A program made the position numbers and the translations under genes. Positions 53,532 to 61,608 of a DNA stretch of 64,000 nt are shown here, one piece after another. Below the pieces are notes generated by a model, which ran no database searches, was not told the origin of the DNA, and worked only from the letters and a program-made list of their open reading frames with translations. Each line of letters opens with the position of its first letter. The stretch's first letter is position 1. The DNA is from Humibacillus xanthopallidus. Lineage in GTDB: Bacteria > Actinomycetota > Actinomycetes > Actinomycetales > Dermatophilaceae. Location: NCBI RefSeq assembly GCF_006717145.1, contig NZ_VFQF01000001.1:992001-1056000 (forward strand). Reading direction: 5' to 3'.

Positions 53532-54774
53532 CGCTGGCCGCCTGAACCGTCTCGTGGCCGAAGGTGGCACCGGGCACGCGCGGCACCTGGTGCCACTGTC
53601 CGTCGACGGCCGACGCTGCCGTGGCGGCGATGACCTCGGCGTCCGCCAGGGCCTCCTGGATGGTCGAGTTGCGCTGCTCGCCGCCGGTGACGGCGACGAG
53701 GAACTTCTTCGCCTCGACGACCTTGAGGTCGTCGTAGCCGAGGCTGTTGCCCGGCCCCGGCTGGAACGCGGCGTACTCGCCCTGGGACGCGTTGCCCAGG
53801 ATGGTCGTGTAGCCCTGGTTGGGGCCGGTGCGGCCGAGGGCCAGCTTGAGCTCGTTCATCTGCTCGAAGTTCCAGGACGCCGAGCCCTCGGTGCCGTAGA
53901 TCTCGAACGCCAGCCCGCACTGCGGTCCGACGATGACACGGGAGGCCTCGAGCGTGCCGACCGCGCCGGCGCCGGGCGAGTCCGCGGAGAACCTCACGAG
54001 CGCCGCAGCGTAGTCGTCGTTCTCGACGTCCCCGAGCTCACCGTCCTCGATGACCGCGAAGTGCGTGGCCTGTCCCATCGGGAGGATGGGTCGCTGCTGG
54101 TGCACCGTGGAGAGCAGTCCGCTGACGTCGGTGATCGGGCCGACGACGTACTGCATGAGGTCGACGACGTGGCTCAGCAGGTCTCCGAGAGCACCACTGC
54201 CGGCGAGGTCACGCTTGAACCTCCAGGACAGCGCACCGTTGGGCTCGGAGGCATAGCCGTTGAAGAAGACCGCGCGGACGTTGGTGATGCGGCCGAGCTC
54301 GCCGTTCGCGACGAGCTCACGGATGCGCTCCACCGCCGGTGCATGACGGTAGTTGTAGCCGATGGAGGTCGTGACACCCGCTGCATCCGCGGCGGCGGCC
54401 ACGGCGGCCGTGTCGACGGCATCGCGCCCGACGGGCTTCTCGATCCAGAACGCCTTGCCGGCCTTCGCCGCAGCGACGCCGATCTCGCGGTGCAGGAGGT
54501 TCGGTGCACAGATGGAGACGACGTCGACCTCGGGGTCGGCGAGGACGTCGCGGTAGTCGGTGCTGCCGCGGGAGTAGCCCAGGACCTCGCGGGCGTAGTC
54601 GACCCTGTCGGGGGCCGTGTCCGCCGCATGCACGAGCCGGGGCCGGAGGTTGAGCTCCGGGTAGACGAGGGGGATGGCCTGGTAGGCGCGGCTGTGCAGC
54701 TTGCCCATCCAGCCGACGCTGATGAGGCCAACGCCGAGCTCGGTGACGCCCTTGTCGTTGATGTGTCCAACCAT
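53524..54774 (-). CDS. Gfo/Idh/MocA oxidoreductase, long form
   Basis: This 416-residue member of the family has GLISVGWMGKLHSRAY (Rossmann), WIEKPVGRDA and a C-terminal domain with GALGDLLSHVVDLMQYVVG and NDDYAAALVRFSADSPG. It belongs to the longer clade seen with inositol and sugar catabolism (IolW/IolU/scyllo-type relatives). A 78-base gap lies between it and the aldolase gene upstream. It is the third such dehydrogenase of the operon, suggesting either several stereoisomer substrates or stepwise oxidations. Confidence 0.86.
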   Translation of the reverse strand: MVGHINDKGVTELGVGLISVGWMGKLHSRAYQAIPLVYPELNLRPRLVHAADTAPDRVDYAREVLGYSRGSTDYRDVLADPEVDVVSICAPNLLHREIGVAAAKAGKAFWIEKPVGRDAVDTAAVAAAADAAGVTTSIGYNYRHAPAVERIRELVANGELGRITNVRAVFFNGYASEPNGALSWRFKRDLAGSGALGDLLSHVVDLMQYVVGPITDVSGLLSTVHQQRPILPMGQATHFAVIEDGELGDVENDDYAAALVRFSADSPGAGAVGTLEASRVIVGPQCGLAFEIYGTEGSASWNFEQMNELKLALGRTGPNQGYTTILGNASQGEYAAFQPGPGNSLGYDDLKVVEAKKFLVAVTGGEQRNSTIQEALADAEVIAATAASAVDGQWHQVPRVPGATFGHETVQAASDA

Positions 54775-54852
54775 GACGATGTCGCTTTCTGGGGAGAGGT
54801 CAGCAGGAGAGGGGACGAGCTCGCCGGAACCGGGGCGCCGGACGACATCGCC

Positions 54853-55647
54853 TCACGGGGCGGCGTGCTGCCGGGCCGCGGTCAGCGCTGACCGGGAGGC
54901 GGCGGCGAGGAGGGTGGAGTCAGAGCCGATCGCCACGAACGTCCAGCCCTGGCTGAGGCGCTCCGCGGCGGAGGCGCCGTCGTTGACGAGCAGGCCGCAG
55001 GCCTTGCCGTGCCGCCGCGCTGCGACCAGAACGGTCTCGAGGGCCGCGACGAAGGAGGGGGCACTCGTGTCTCCCGGGACCCCGAGGTCGTGGCTGAGGT
55101 CCCTGGGACCGATGAACAGCACATCGACACCGTCGATGGCGGCGATCTCGTCAGCGGCCGCGACCGCTGCCGCCGACTCGATCTGGACGATGACGAGGAC
55201 CTCGTCGTCGGCCCGGTCCAGGGCGCCCGGGTCGAGTCCGAAGCGGCAGGCCCGGTTGTAGGTGGCGACGCCGCGGTCCCCGTGCGGGGGAAACCGCAGG
55301 TGGGTCAGTGCCTCGGTGACCTGTCGTGCGCTCTCCATCCGGGGCAGCATGACTCCCGCCGCGCCGTTGTCCAGCACCCGCCCCATCCGGATCCTGGCAT
55401 CCGTCTCGACCCGCACCACGGTGGGCACTCCGTATGCGCCGGCCACGGGGACGACGTCGCGGACCTGCTCCTCCCCGCCGGCTCCGTGCTCGAGGTCGAG
55501 CAGCAGCCAGTCGAAGCCAGCCGCAGCGCAGACCTCGGCGGTGACGGCGGAGGCGGTGCCGAGAAAGGTCCCGAGCGTGGCATCGCCCGTGCGGACCGCC
55601 CGGGCCAGGGCGCCATCGTTGAGCGGGCTGGGGCGAGGGCCGGTCAC
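54853..55647 (-). CDS. HpcH/HpaI-family class II aldolase
   Basis: This 264-residue protein has a TIM barrel with FDWLLLDLEHGAG (general-base His), VRVETDARIRMGRVLDNGA split by eye, VMLPRMESA, IVQIESAAAV (metal Glu) and VLFIGPRDLSHDLG (metal Asp). The family splits 2-keto-3-deoxy acids into pyruvate and an aldehyde. The GTG start overlaps the iolD stop (GTGA). In this operon it may take the place of IolJ, but on an unphosphorylated substrate; that is inference. Confidence 0.87.
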   Translation of the reverse strand: MTGPRPSPLNDGALARAVRTGDATLGTFLGTASAVTAEVCAAAGFDWLLLDLEHGAGGEEQVRDVVPVAGAYGVPTVVRVETDARIRMGRVLDNGAAGVMLPRMESARQVTEALTHLRFPPHGDRGVATYNRACRFGLDPGALDRADDEVLVIVQIESAAAVAAADEIAAIDGVDVLFIGPRDLSHDLGVPGDTSAPSFVAALETVLVAARRHGKACGLLVNDGASAAERLSQGWTFVAIGSDSTLLAAASRSALTAARQHAAP

Positions 55648-57614
55648 CCGAACCACCGCTGTGACTGACGGTCCTGCTCGTACTCGGCGCGCAGTGCCGG
55701 CACCGTCGAGACGTCGGAGACCTCGGCCGGAGCGACGTCCCACCAGACACCCGCAGGGGGCAGGTCTGCATGGGGGATCACCGGGACGACGAGGACGACC
55801 GTGCCGTCGTGCCCCCGCGTGTCGTCCAGTGCCTCGCGCAGCTCGTCAGCAGTGCTGGGGCGCACCGCCCTGGCTCCGAGGCCCGCCGCGATCTGCACGA
55901 GGTCGACGGACAGGTAGTCGCCGCTCAGCCGGGGCGCCCCCGCGACCTCGGTGGCGTCGGCGAGCTCCAGTGGTTGTGTGCGGTAGCGGAACTCGTTGCC
56001 GAACTCGCGGCCGTTGCGGAACATCTGCAGGCGATGGATCACCTGGTAGCCGTGGTTCTCGGGGATGACGACCGTGATCGGCAGGCCCTCCTGAGCAGCC
56101 GTGACGAGCTCGGTCGGCGACATCAGGAAGGTGCCGTCACCGAGGAACGCCGTGACGCGAGCGGAGGGGTCGGGGTGGGCCATCCGGATCCCCATCGCGG
56201 CCGGGATCTCGAATCCCATGCAGGAGAAACCGAACTCGAGGTGGCAGGTCCGCCCCTCGGTGGCGTCCCAGACCTTCTGGAGGTCGCCGGGGGGACCGCC
56301 GGCGGCAGCGACGATGACGTCACCCGCGCGGGCATGCTCCTGCAGGACGCCGATGACCTGCCCCTGGGTCAGGACCGCGTCGGTCGTGGTGACGATGTCG
56401 GAGTCCTCGGTGACGGCGGACTTGTCGAACGGCTGGTCCGGGTCGAGTGCATCCGCCCGCTCGATCGCCCAGGCGTCGGCGAGCTCCTCGACCCGGTTCC
56501 TCCATGCCGTCTCGGGGTGCAGGTCGCGCTCGGAGAGTGCCAGGGTGAGGGCGGCCAGGCTGCGCTTGGCGTCGCCGATGACGCCCAGGGCACCCAACCG
56601 GTCGGCGTCGTGCACGTTGACGTTGATGCTCGCGAACCGCACGTCGGGGTTGGCGAAGATCGAGTGCGACCCGGTGGCGAAGTCCGTCAGCCGTGAGCCG
56701 ACCGTGAGGACCACGTCGGCCTCGTTGGCCAGGGTGTTGGTGGCCGGCGTGCCTTCGAGGCCGATGCCGCCGACCTGCCACCAGGCGGCTGACTGCACCG
56801 CTCCCTTGCCACCGAAGGTCTCGGCGACGGGAGCTCCGAGCGCAGTTGCGAGCGCTTCGAGCTCGGTCGTGGCGTCGGAGTAGATCACACCGCCACCGGC
56901 GATGATGATCGGCCGCTTCGCCGTCGCGAGCAGCGCCGCCACCGCGTCGATCTCGTCGGAGTCCGGCGCGGGACGACGGATCACCCAGTCCCGCTCGGCG
57001 AAGAGCTCGGCGGGGAAGTCATAGGCGTGCGACTGCACGTCCTGGGGCAGGGACAGCACGACGGCACCGGTCTCGAGGGGGTCGACGAGGGTCCGCATCG
57101 CCGCCGGCAGGGCGGTGAGCAGCTGCTCGGGGCGAGTGATCCGGTCGAAGAACCGACTGACCGGACGGAATGCGTCGTTCACGGTCAGGTCGGCATCCAC
57201 CGGGTGCTGCAGCTGCTGGAGCACCGGGCCCTGGTGACGGGTGGCATAGGTGTCACCCGGCAGGAGGAGCACCGGCAGGCGGTTGATCGTCGCCAGGGCG
57301 GCACCGGTGACCATGTTCATCGCACCGGGCCCGATCGAGGCGGTCACGGCCAGCGTGGCCCGACGACGTGAGTGCTTGGCGAAGCCGACCGCCGCGTGGA
57401 CGAGGGACTGCTCGTTGCGGCCCTGGACGAAGGGCATCGTCTCGCTCAGCTGGTCGAGAGCCTGGCCCAGACCGGCGACGTTGCCGTGGCCGAAGATGCC
57501 GAGCGTGGCCGGGATCAGCCGGCGCCGTTCGCCGTCGGCGACGGAGTACTGCCGGGACAGGTAGGTCACCACGGCTTGCGCCGCAGTCAGTCGGATGGTG
57601 GCAGCAGGAGGCAT
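55644..57614 (-). CDS. iolD: 3D-(3,5/4)-trihydroxycyclohexane-1,2-dione hydrolase (IolD)
   Basis: This 656-residue thiamin-diphosphate enzyme opens the C6 ring of the dione formed by IolE to give 5-deoxy-glucuronate. It starts with TIRLTAAQAVVTYLSRQYS and has GIFGHGNVAGLGQAL, the catalytic Glu region in GRNEQSLVHAA, the central NAD/FAD-like domain and the ThDP motif GDGTFLMSPTELV with Asn in PENHGYQ. LEFGFSCMGFEIPAAMG is an IolD hallmark, and the tail ends in WWDVAPAEVS. ATG 57614 fits the family start. It is the best-identified gene of the operon. Confidence 0.9.
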   Translation of the reverse strand: MPPAATIRLTAAQAVVTYLSRQYSVADGERRRLIPATLGIFGHGNVAGLGQALDQLSETMPFVQGRNEQSLVHAAVGFAKHSRRRATLAVTASIGPGAMNMVTGAALATINRLPVLLLPGDTYATRHQGPVLQQLQHPVDADLTVNDAFRPVSRFFDRITRPEQLLTALPAAMRTLVDPLETGAVVLSLPQDVQSHAYDFPAELFAERDWVIRRPAPDSDEIDAVAALLATAKRPIIIAGGGVIYSDATTELEALATALGAPVAETFGGKGAVQSAAWWQVGGIGLEGTPATNTLANEADVVLTVGSRLTDFATGSHSIFANPDVRFASINVNVHDADRLGALGVIGDAKRSLAALTLALSERDLHPETAWRNRVEELADAWAIERADALDPDQPFDKSAVTEDSDIVTTTDAVLTQGQVIGVLQEHARAGDVIVAAAGGPPGDLQKVWDATEGRTCHLEFGFSCMGFEIPAAMGIRMAHPDPSARVTAFLGDGTFLMSPTELVTAAQEGLPITVVIPENHGYQVIHRLQMFRNGREFGNEFRYRTQPLELADATEVAGAPRLSGDYLSVDLVQIAAGLGARAVRPSTADELREALDDTRGHDGTVVLVVPVIPHADLPPAGVWWDVAPAEVSDVSTVPALRAEYEQDRQSQRWFG

Positions 57615-57670
57615 GGTCCGGGCTCTTCTCATCGGTGGAGCGAAGGGACGAACGGGGGAGGAGCCGAGCC

Positions 57671-59113
57671 CTACCAGGGCCGGCCGTGCAGGACGACGGT
57701 CTTGACATCGGTCATCTCGGCGACCGCGGAGCGCGGACCCTCCTTGCCGATCCCGCTGCCCTTGAGGCCGCCGTAGGGCATGAGGTCGGCGCGCCACAGG
57801 GGGGTCCAGTTGATGTGGATGGTGCCGGTGTCGAGCTCCCGGATCGCGCGCACGGCCCCGGAGACGTCCGAGGTGAAGATCCCCGCCCCGAGTCCGTATG
57901 CCGTGCCGTTGGCCTGGGCGATGGCCGACTGCCAGTCCGCCGCGGTCGAGACGGCGACCGCCGGCCCGAACAGCTCGTCCTGGCTGAACGGTGAGCCGGG
58001 ATCAACCCCGGCGACGACCGCGGGCGTGATCATCGCGCCGTCCCGCTCGCCGCCGGTCAGCACGGTGGCCCCGTCTCGCACCGCCGCGCGGATGGACCGC
58101 TCGACCCGTTCTGCCTCCTGCTCGGTGATCAGGGTGCCCATGCCGGTGTCAGCGGCGCCGGGGTTGCCCGTGCTGATCCGCTGGACCCGGGGCACGAGGG
58201 CATCGAGGAAGTCGCCGGCGATCTTGGGGTGGGTGATGACTCGCTGCACGGAGATGCACACCTGCCCGGCGTTGACGAAGCCGCCGACGGCGACGGCGGC
58301 CGCCGCGGCGTCGATGTCGGCATCGGGCAGGACGATCACGGGGCAGGACGCACCCAGCTCGAGGGAGAGCTTCTTCACCCCCGCGAGCTGGGTGATGCGA
58401 GTGCCGATGGGAGTCGATCCGGTGAAGGAGATCTTGTTGACCCGGGGGTCGCTCACGAGCGCGTCGCCGAGCTCCCCGCCCGCTCCGGTCAGCACCGACA
58501 GGACCCCCTCGGGCAGGCCGGCGTCCACGAAGCACGCAGCGAGGGCCAGCGCGGTCAACGGGGTCGTGCGGGCGGGCTTGAGCACCACGGCATTTCCAGC
58601 CGCCAGTGCCGGTGCCACCTTGTGCAGGACGAGCAGGGACGGGTAGTTGAACGGGGTGATCGCCACGACGACCCCGACCGGCTGGCGGATCGTGAACCCC
58701 ACCTTGTCGAAGCCCGTGCCCGGGTTCGCGTCCAGCGGAAGCGAGTCGCCGTAGAGCTGCGTTCCCTCGAAGGCCGCCAGGCGGATGAGCTCTCCGGAGC
58801 GCGACGCCTCGCCGCGGGCCTCGGTGATGGCCTTGCCGGCCTCGGCGCTGATGGTCTGCGCGATCGACTCGGCGCGCTCGTCGGCGAGGGCAGCCGCCCT
58901 CAACAGGATCTGCATCCGCTGGTGGGCGGGCGTTCGACGCCACACCCTGGCGCCCTCGACCGCCGCAGCGAGCGCTCGGTCGACATCCTCACGACCGGCG
59001 AGGGCCACCGACCCGACGGCAGACCCGTCGAACGGCGACGTCACGTCCTCCCGACGACCCGAGGAAGCCTCGGCCCACTGGCCTCCGATCAACAGCTTCA
59101 CGCTGGACTCCAT
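57671..59113 (-). CDS. Aldehyde dehydrogenase, first gene of cyclitol operon
   Basis: This 480-residue NAD(P)-dependent ALDH has FNYPSLLVLHKVAPALAAGN, the cofactor motif FTGSTPIGTRI, the general base Glu in LELGASCPV and the nucleophile Cys in NAGQVCISVQR. It is not an IolA/MMSDH type, since the CoA-acylating hallmark NAGQRC-M is absent, so it should make a free acid. ATG 59113 is the family start; the frame extends eight codons further. It is transcribed away from the LacI gene across a 208-base control region. Confidence 0.88.
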   Translation of the reverse strand: MESSVKLLIGGQWAEASSGRREDVTSPFDGSAVGSVALAGREDVDRALAAAVEGARVWRRTPAHQRMQILLRAAALADERAESIAQTISAEAGKAITEARGEASRSGELIRLAAFEGTQLYGDSLPLDANPGTGFDKVGFTIRQPVGVVVAITPFNYPSLLVLHKVAPALAAGNAVVLKPARTTPLTALALAACFVDAGLPEGVLSVLTGAGGELGDALVSDPRVNKISFTGSTPIGTRITQLAGVKKLSLELGASCPVIVLPDADIDAAAAAVAVGGFVNAGQVCISVQRVITHPKIAGDFLDALVPRVQRISTGNPGAADTGMGTLITEQEAERVERSIRAAVRDGATVLTGGERDGAMITPAVVAGVDPGSPFSQDELFGPAVAVSTAADWQSAIAQANGTAYGLGAGIFTSDVSGAVRAIRELDTGTIHINWTPLWRADLMPYGGLKGSGIGKEGPRSAVAEMTDVKTVVLHGRPW

Positions 59114-59321
59114 CCATCGACATTGAGGGAAGACCACCCGAGCGACTTATGCGCTCCAGCACCGGTCAAGATGCCTCAGCGTGACGGTCTGCACACCAAC
59201 CGGTCAAGCAATGTGAGGCCATCAAAAACACCTCAGGAATGACCTCCGCGTAGCGTGACAACAGGTCGCCCGGAATCTCTCAACCGCAGCGAGCCCCTCA
59301 CGAATCCGTCATGATTTGTCC
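59114..59321. promoter_or_regulatory. Divergent control region, cyclitol operon / LacI gene
   Basis: These 208 bases hold several repeated elements. ACCGGTCAAG occurs twice as a direct repeat (59161-59170 and 59199-59208). CCTCAG occurs at 59174-59179 and 59231-59236, with TGAGG at 59214-59218 forming an inverted pair with the latter. GAGCG and CGCTC arms flank seven bases at 59140-59156. These are candidate LacI operators. The AT-rich run ATCAAAAACA (59221-59230) could lie near a promoter. Confidence 0.55.
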
Positions 59322-60353
59322 ATGCCACACCCGTATCCGATCCGGGAGATCGCCCACCAGTCCGGGCTGAGCGAGGCCACCGTCGACCGCGTGCTGAACC
59401 AGCGGCCGGGAGTGCGCCCCAGCACGGCGGCACACGTCGCGCAGGCGATCGCCGACCTCGACCGGCAGCGGAGCCAGCTGCGCCTCACCGGCCGGACGTT
59501 CATCGTCGACCTCGTCATGCAGACCCCCGACCGGTTCTCCGCCGCGGTCAAGGCGGCACTGGAGGCCGAGCTGCCCATGCTGCGCCCGGCGGTGGTCCGC
59601 TCGAGGTTCGACTTCCGGGAGAAGGCCCAACCGGGCGAGCTCGTCAAGGCTCTCGACGGCATCCGCCAGCGCGGGTCCATGGGAGTCATCCTCAAGGCGC
59701 CGGACGACCCCGAGATCGTCGAGGCGATCGGCCGGCTCCAGGACGCCGGCATCCCGGTCGTCACCCTCGTCACCGACCTGCCCCTGAGCCAACGGGTCGC
59801 CTACGTGGGCATCGACAACCGAGCGGCCGGTGCGACGGCGGCCTACCTCATCGACCAGTGGCTCGGCGATGGCCCTGACGCTGTCCTGATGGCCCTGAGC
59901 CGCAGTGCGTTTCGCGGTGAGGAGGAGCGAGAGATGGGCTTCCGCGCGACGATCCGCGAGCGTCCCGGTGGCCGCGTCCTCGTCGAGGCCACAGACACCG
60001 ACGGCCTCGACGAAGCCGTGCGAGACCAGACCATCGCTACCCTCCGGGAGCACCCCGACATCACTGCGGTCTACTCCATCGGGGGAGGCAACCGGGCCAT
60101 CCTCGAGGCTTTCGACGTCGCGGGTCGGGAGTGCCGAGCCTTCGTGGCCCACGACCTCGACCGCGACAACCTCACGCTCATCCAGGAGCGGCGGATCATG
60201 GCCGTCCTGCACCACGACCTGCGTCAGGACATGCGGCGTGCGTGTCAGGTGATCATGCAGGCGAGCGGAGCAATCGACGGACCGATCGAGTCCGTGCCGT
60301 CCCAGATCCACGTCGTCACGCCGTACAACATCCCGACGCAGCCCGTGGCCTGA
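59322..60353 (+). CDS. LacI-family regulator (first of two paralogues)
   Basis: This 343-residue protein has an N-terminal LacI helix-turn-helix (IREIAHQSGLSEATVDRVLN, about 5-24, then the hinge helix) and a sugar-binding domain (about 60-335) with VVTLVTDLPLSQRVAYVGIDN, AVYSIGGGNRAI and a C-terminal VVTPYNIP. ATG 59322 is used; a TTG two codons upstream is possible. It is divergent from the cyclitol operon and should repress it until an inositol-like ligand binds. It resembles the second LacI (60392-61444) throughout, including the unusual ATVDRVL/ATIDRVL recognition helix. Confidence 0.88.
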   Translation: MPHPYPIREIAHQSGLSEATVDRVLNQRPGVRPSTAAHVAQAIADLDRQRSQLRLTGRTFIVDLVMQTPDRFSAAVKAALEAELPMLRPAVVRSRFDFREKAQPGELVKALDGIRQRGSMGVILKAPDDPEIVEAIGRLQDAGIPVVTLVTDLPLSQRVAYVGIDNRAAGATAAYLIDQWLGDGPDAVLMALSRSAFRGEEEREMGFRATIRERPGGRVLVEATDTDGLDEAVRDQTIATLREHPDITAVYSIGGGNRAILEAFDVAGRECRAFVAHDLDRDNLTLIQERRIMAVLHHDLRQDMRRACQVIMQASGAIDGPIESVPSQIHVVTPYNIPTQPVA

Positions 60354-60391
60354 CCCCCGGCGGGTCGGTCCGGAAGACGGCGCCGACGGCC

Positions 60392-61444
60392 TCAGTGAGC
60401 CTGGATGCGCGGCGGGATGTTGTGCGGCGTGACGACCTCGACGTTGGCCGCGACCGACGTCGGGGCGCCGCGCAGCAGGCGGTGCGCTCGCATGACCTGT
60501 CGCACGCCGTTGCGCATGTCGGCGTGGAGGTCGTGGTGCAGGACCGCCGTGAGCGCCCCGGAGCGCAGCAGCTCGACGTTGTCCTCGTCGAGGTCGTGTG
60601 CGACGAAGACCGTCGCCCGGCGCCCGGCCGCCCGGAACGCGTCGGAGATGGCGCGGTTGCCGCCTCCGATGGAGTAGACGGCCTGCAGGTTCGGTTGTGC
60701 TGCAAGGAGATCGGACACGAGGGCGCTCATGGTGGCGTCGAGCCCGTCGCTGTCGGTGATCGTGTGCACACGCCGCTCAGGGGAGAGACGGGCCAGGGCC
60801 GCATGGAAGGCGTCGGCCCGCTCCCGCTCGCCGAAGAACGACGACCGGCTCAGGGTGAGCAGGACGTCGCCGGGCCGCTCACCGAGCACCTGGGTCACGA
60901 GGTAGGCGGCCGTCGCCCCGGCAGCAGCGTTGTCGAGCCCGACGTAGGCCACCCTCGCGCTGTCCCGCACGTCGGTGACGAGCGTGACGACCGGGATGCC
61001 CCGCTCCGTGACCCGCCCGACCGCCGCCGCCACGGCGGGGTCGTCAGGCGCCTTGAGCACGACGCCGTGGCAGACGCGTCCGCGCCTGCCGAGGCCGTCG
61101 AGCAGCTCGACGGCGGCACCGACGTCGGCGTTCTCCCGCAGGTGGAAACGGGCTCGCACGGCCGCCGGACGCAACGCCGGTAGCTCGTCCTCGAGCGCAG
61201 ACCGGACGGCCGAGCTGAAGCGCGAGGGTGCCTGGATGACGACGTCGAGCAGCAGGGTCCGGGCTGCGAGTCGTAGCTGGGTCTGCTGGCGGTCGAGGTC
61301 GAGGACCGCCTGCTCGACGGCCCGCACGGCCCGTGGGCTCGCGCCCGCACGGCCGTGCAGCACTCGGTCGATCGTCGCCTCGGACAGGCCGGACTGCTCG
61401 GCGATGTCGCGCACCCGGTGCGCGGTCGGGCGTTGCGGAGCCAT
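60392..61444 (-). CDS. LacI-family regulator (second paralogue)
   Basis: This 350-residue protein has VRDIAEQSGLSEATIDRVLH (helix-turn-helix) and a sugar-binding domain with VVTLVTDVRDSARVAYVGLDN and AVYSIGGGNRAI, nearly the same blocks as the first LacI. ATG 61444 is selected since the N-terminus then aligns with the paralogue; the longer frame has a non-conserved leader. It is convergent with its paralogue and divergent from the PhyH-type gene, so it may control that gene and itself. Confidence 0.88.
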   Translation of the reverse strand: MAPQRPTAHRVRDIAEQSGLSEATIDRVLHGRAGASPRAVRAVEQAVLDLDRQQTQLRLAARTLLLDVVIQAPSRFSSAVRSALEDELPALRPAAVRARFHLRENADVGAAVELLDGLGRRGRVCHGVVLKAPDDPAVAAAVGRVTERGIPVVTLVTDVRDSARVAYVGLDNAAAGATAAYLVTQVLGERPGDVLLTLSRSSFFGERERADAFHAALARLSPERRVHTITDSDGLDATMSALVSDLLAAQPNLQAVYSIGGGNRAISDAFRAAGRRATVFVAHDLDEDNVELLRSGALTAVLHHDLHADMRNGVRQVMRAHRLLRGAPTSVAANVEVVTPHNIPPRIQAH

Positions 61445-61608
61445 GCGCTGAAGGGTAGCCCGCGAGAGCTCCGCTGAGGTCTTTCTGAGGCCTTCGGCCC
61501 CTGCGCCAGCAGCACGTGGGCACGCATCCTTGAGTGATCGGCCCCTGCCGCACAGCTCCTGCCCACCGTGACGTCCCGTCCACGCCGTTCCGCCCGAGGA
61601 GGGCACCC
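61445..61608. promoter_or_regulatory. Divergent region, second LacI / PhyH gene
   Basis: CTGAGG occurs twice as a direct repeat, at 61474-61479 and 61485-61490, 11 bases apart (one helical turn), close to the second LacI start. The same CTGAGG/CCTCAG sequence recurs before the first LacI. GAGGAGGG at about 61596-61603 is the RBS of the plus-strand gene. Confidence 0.5.
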
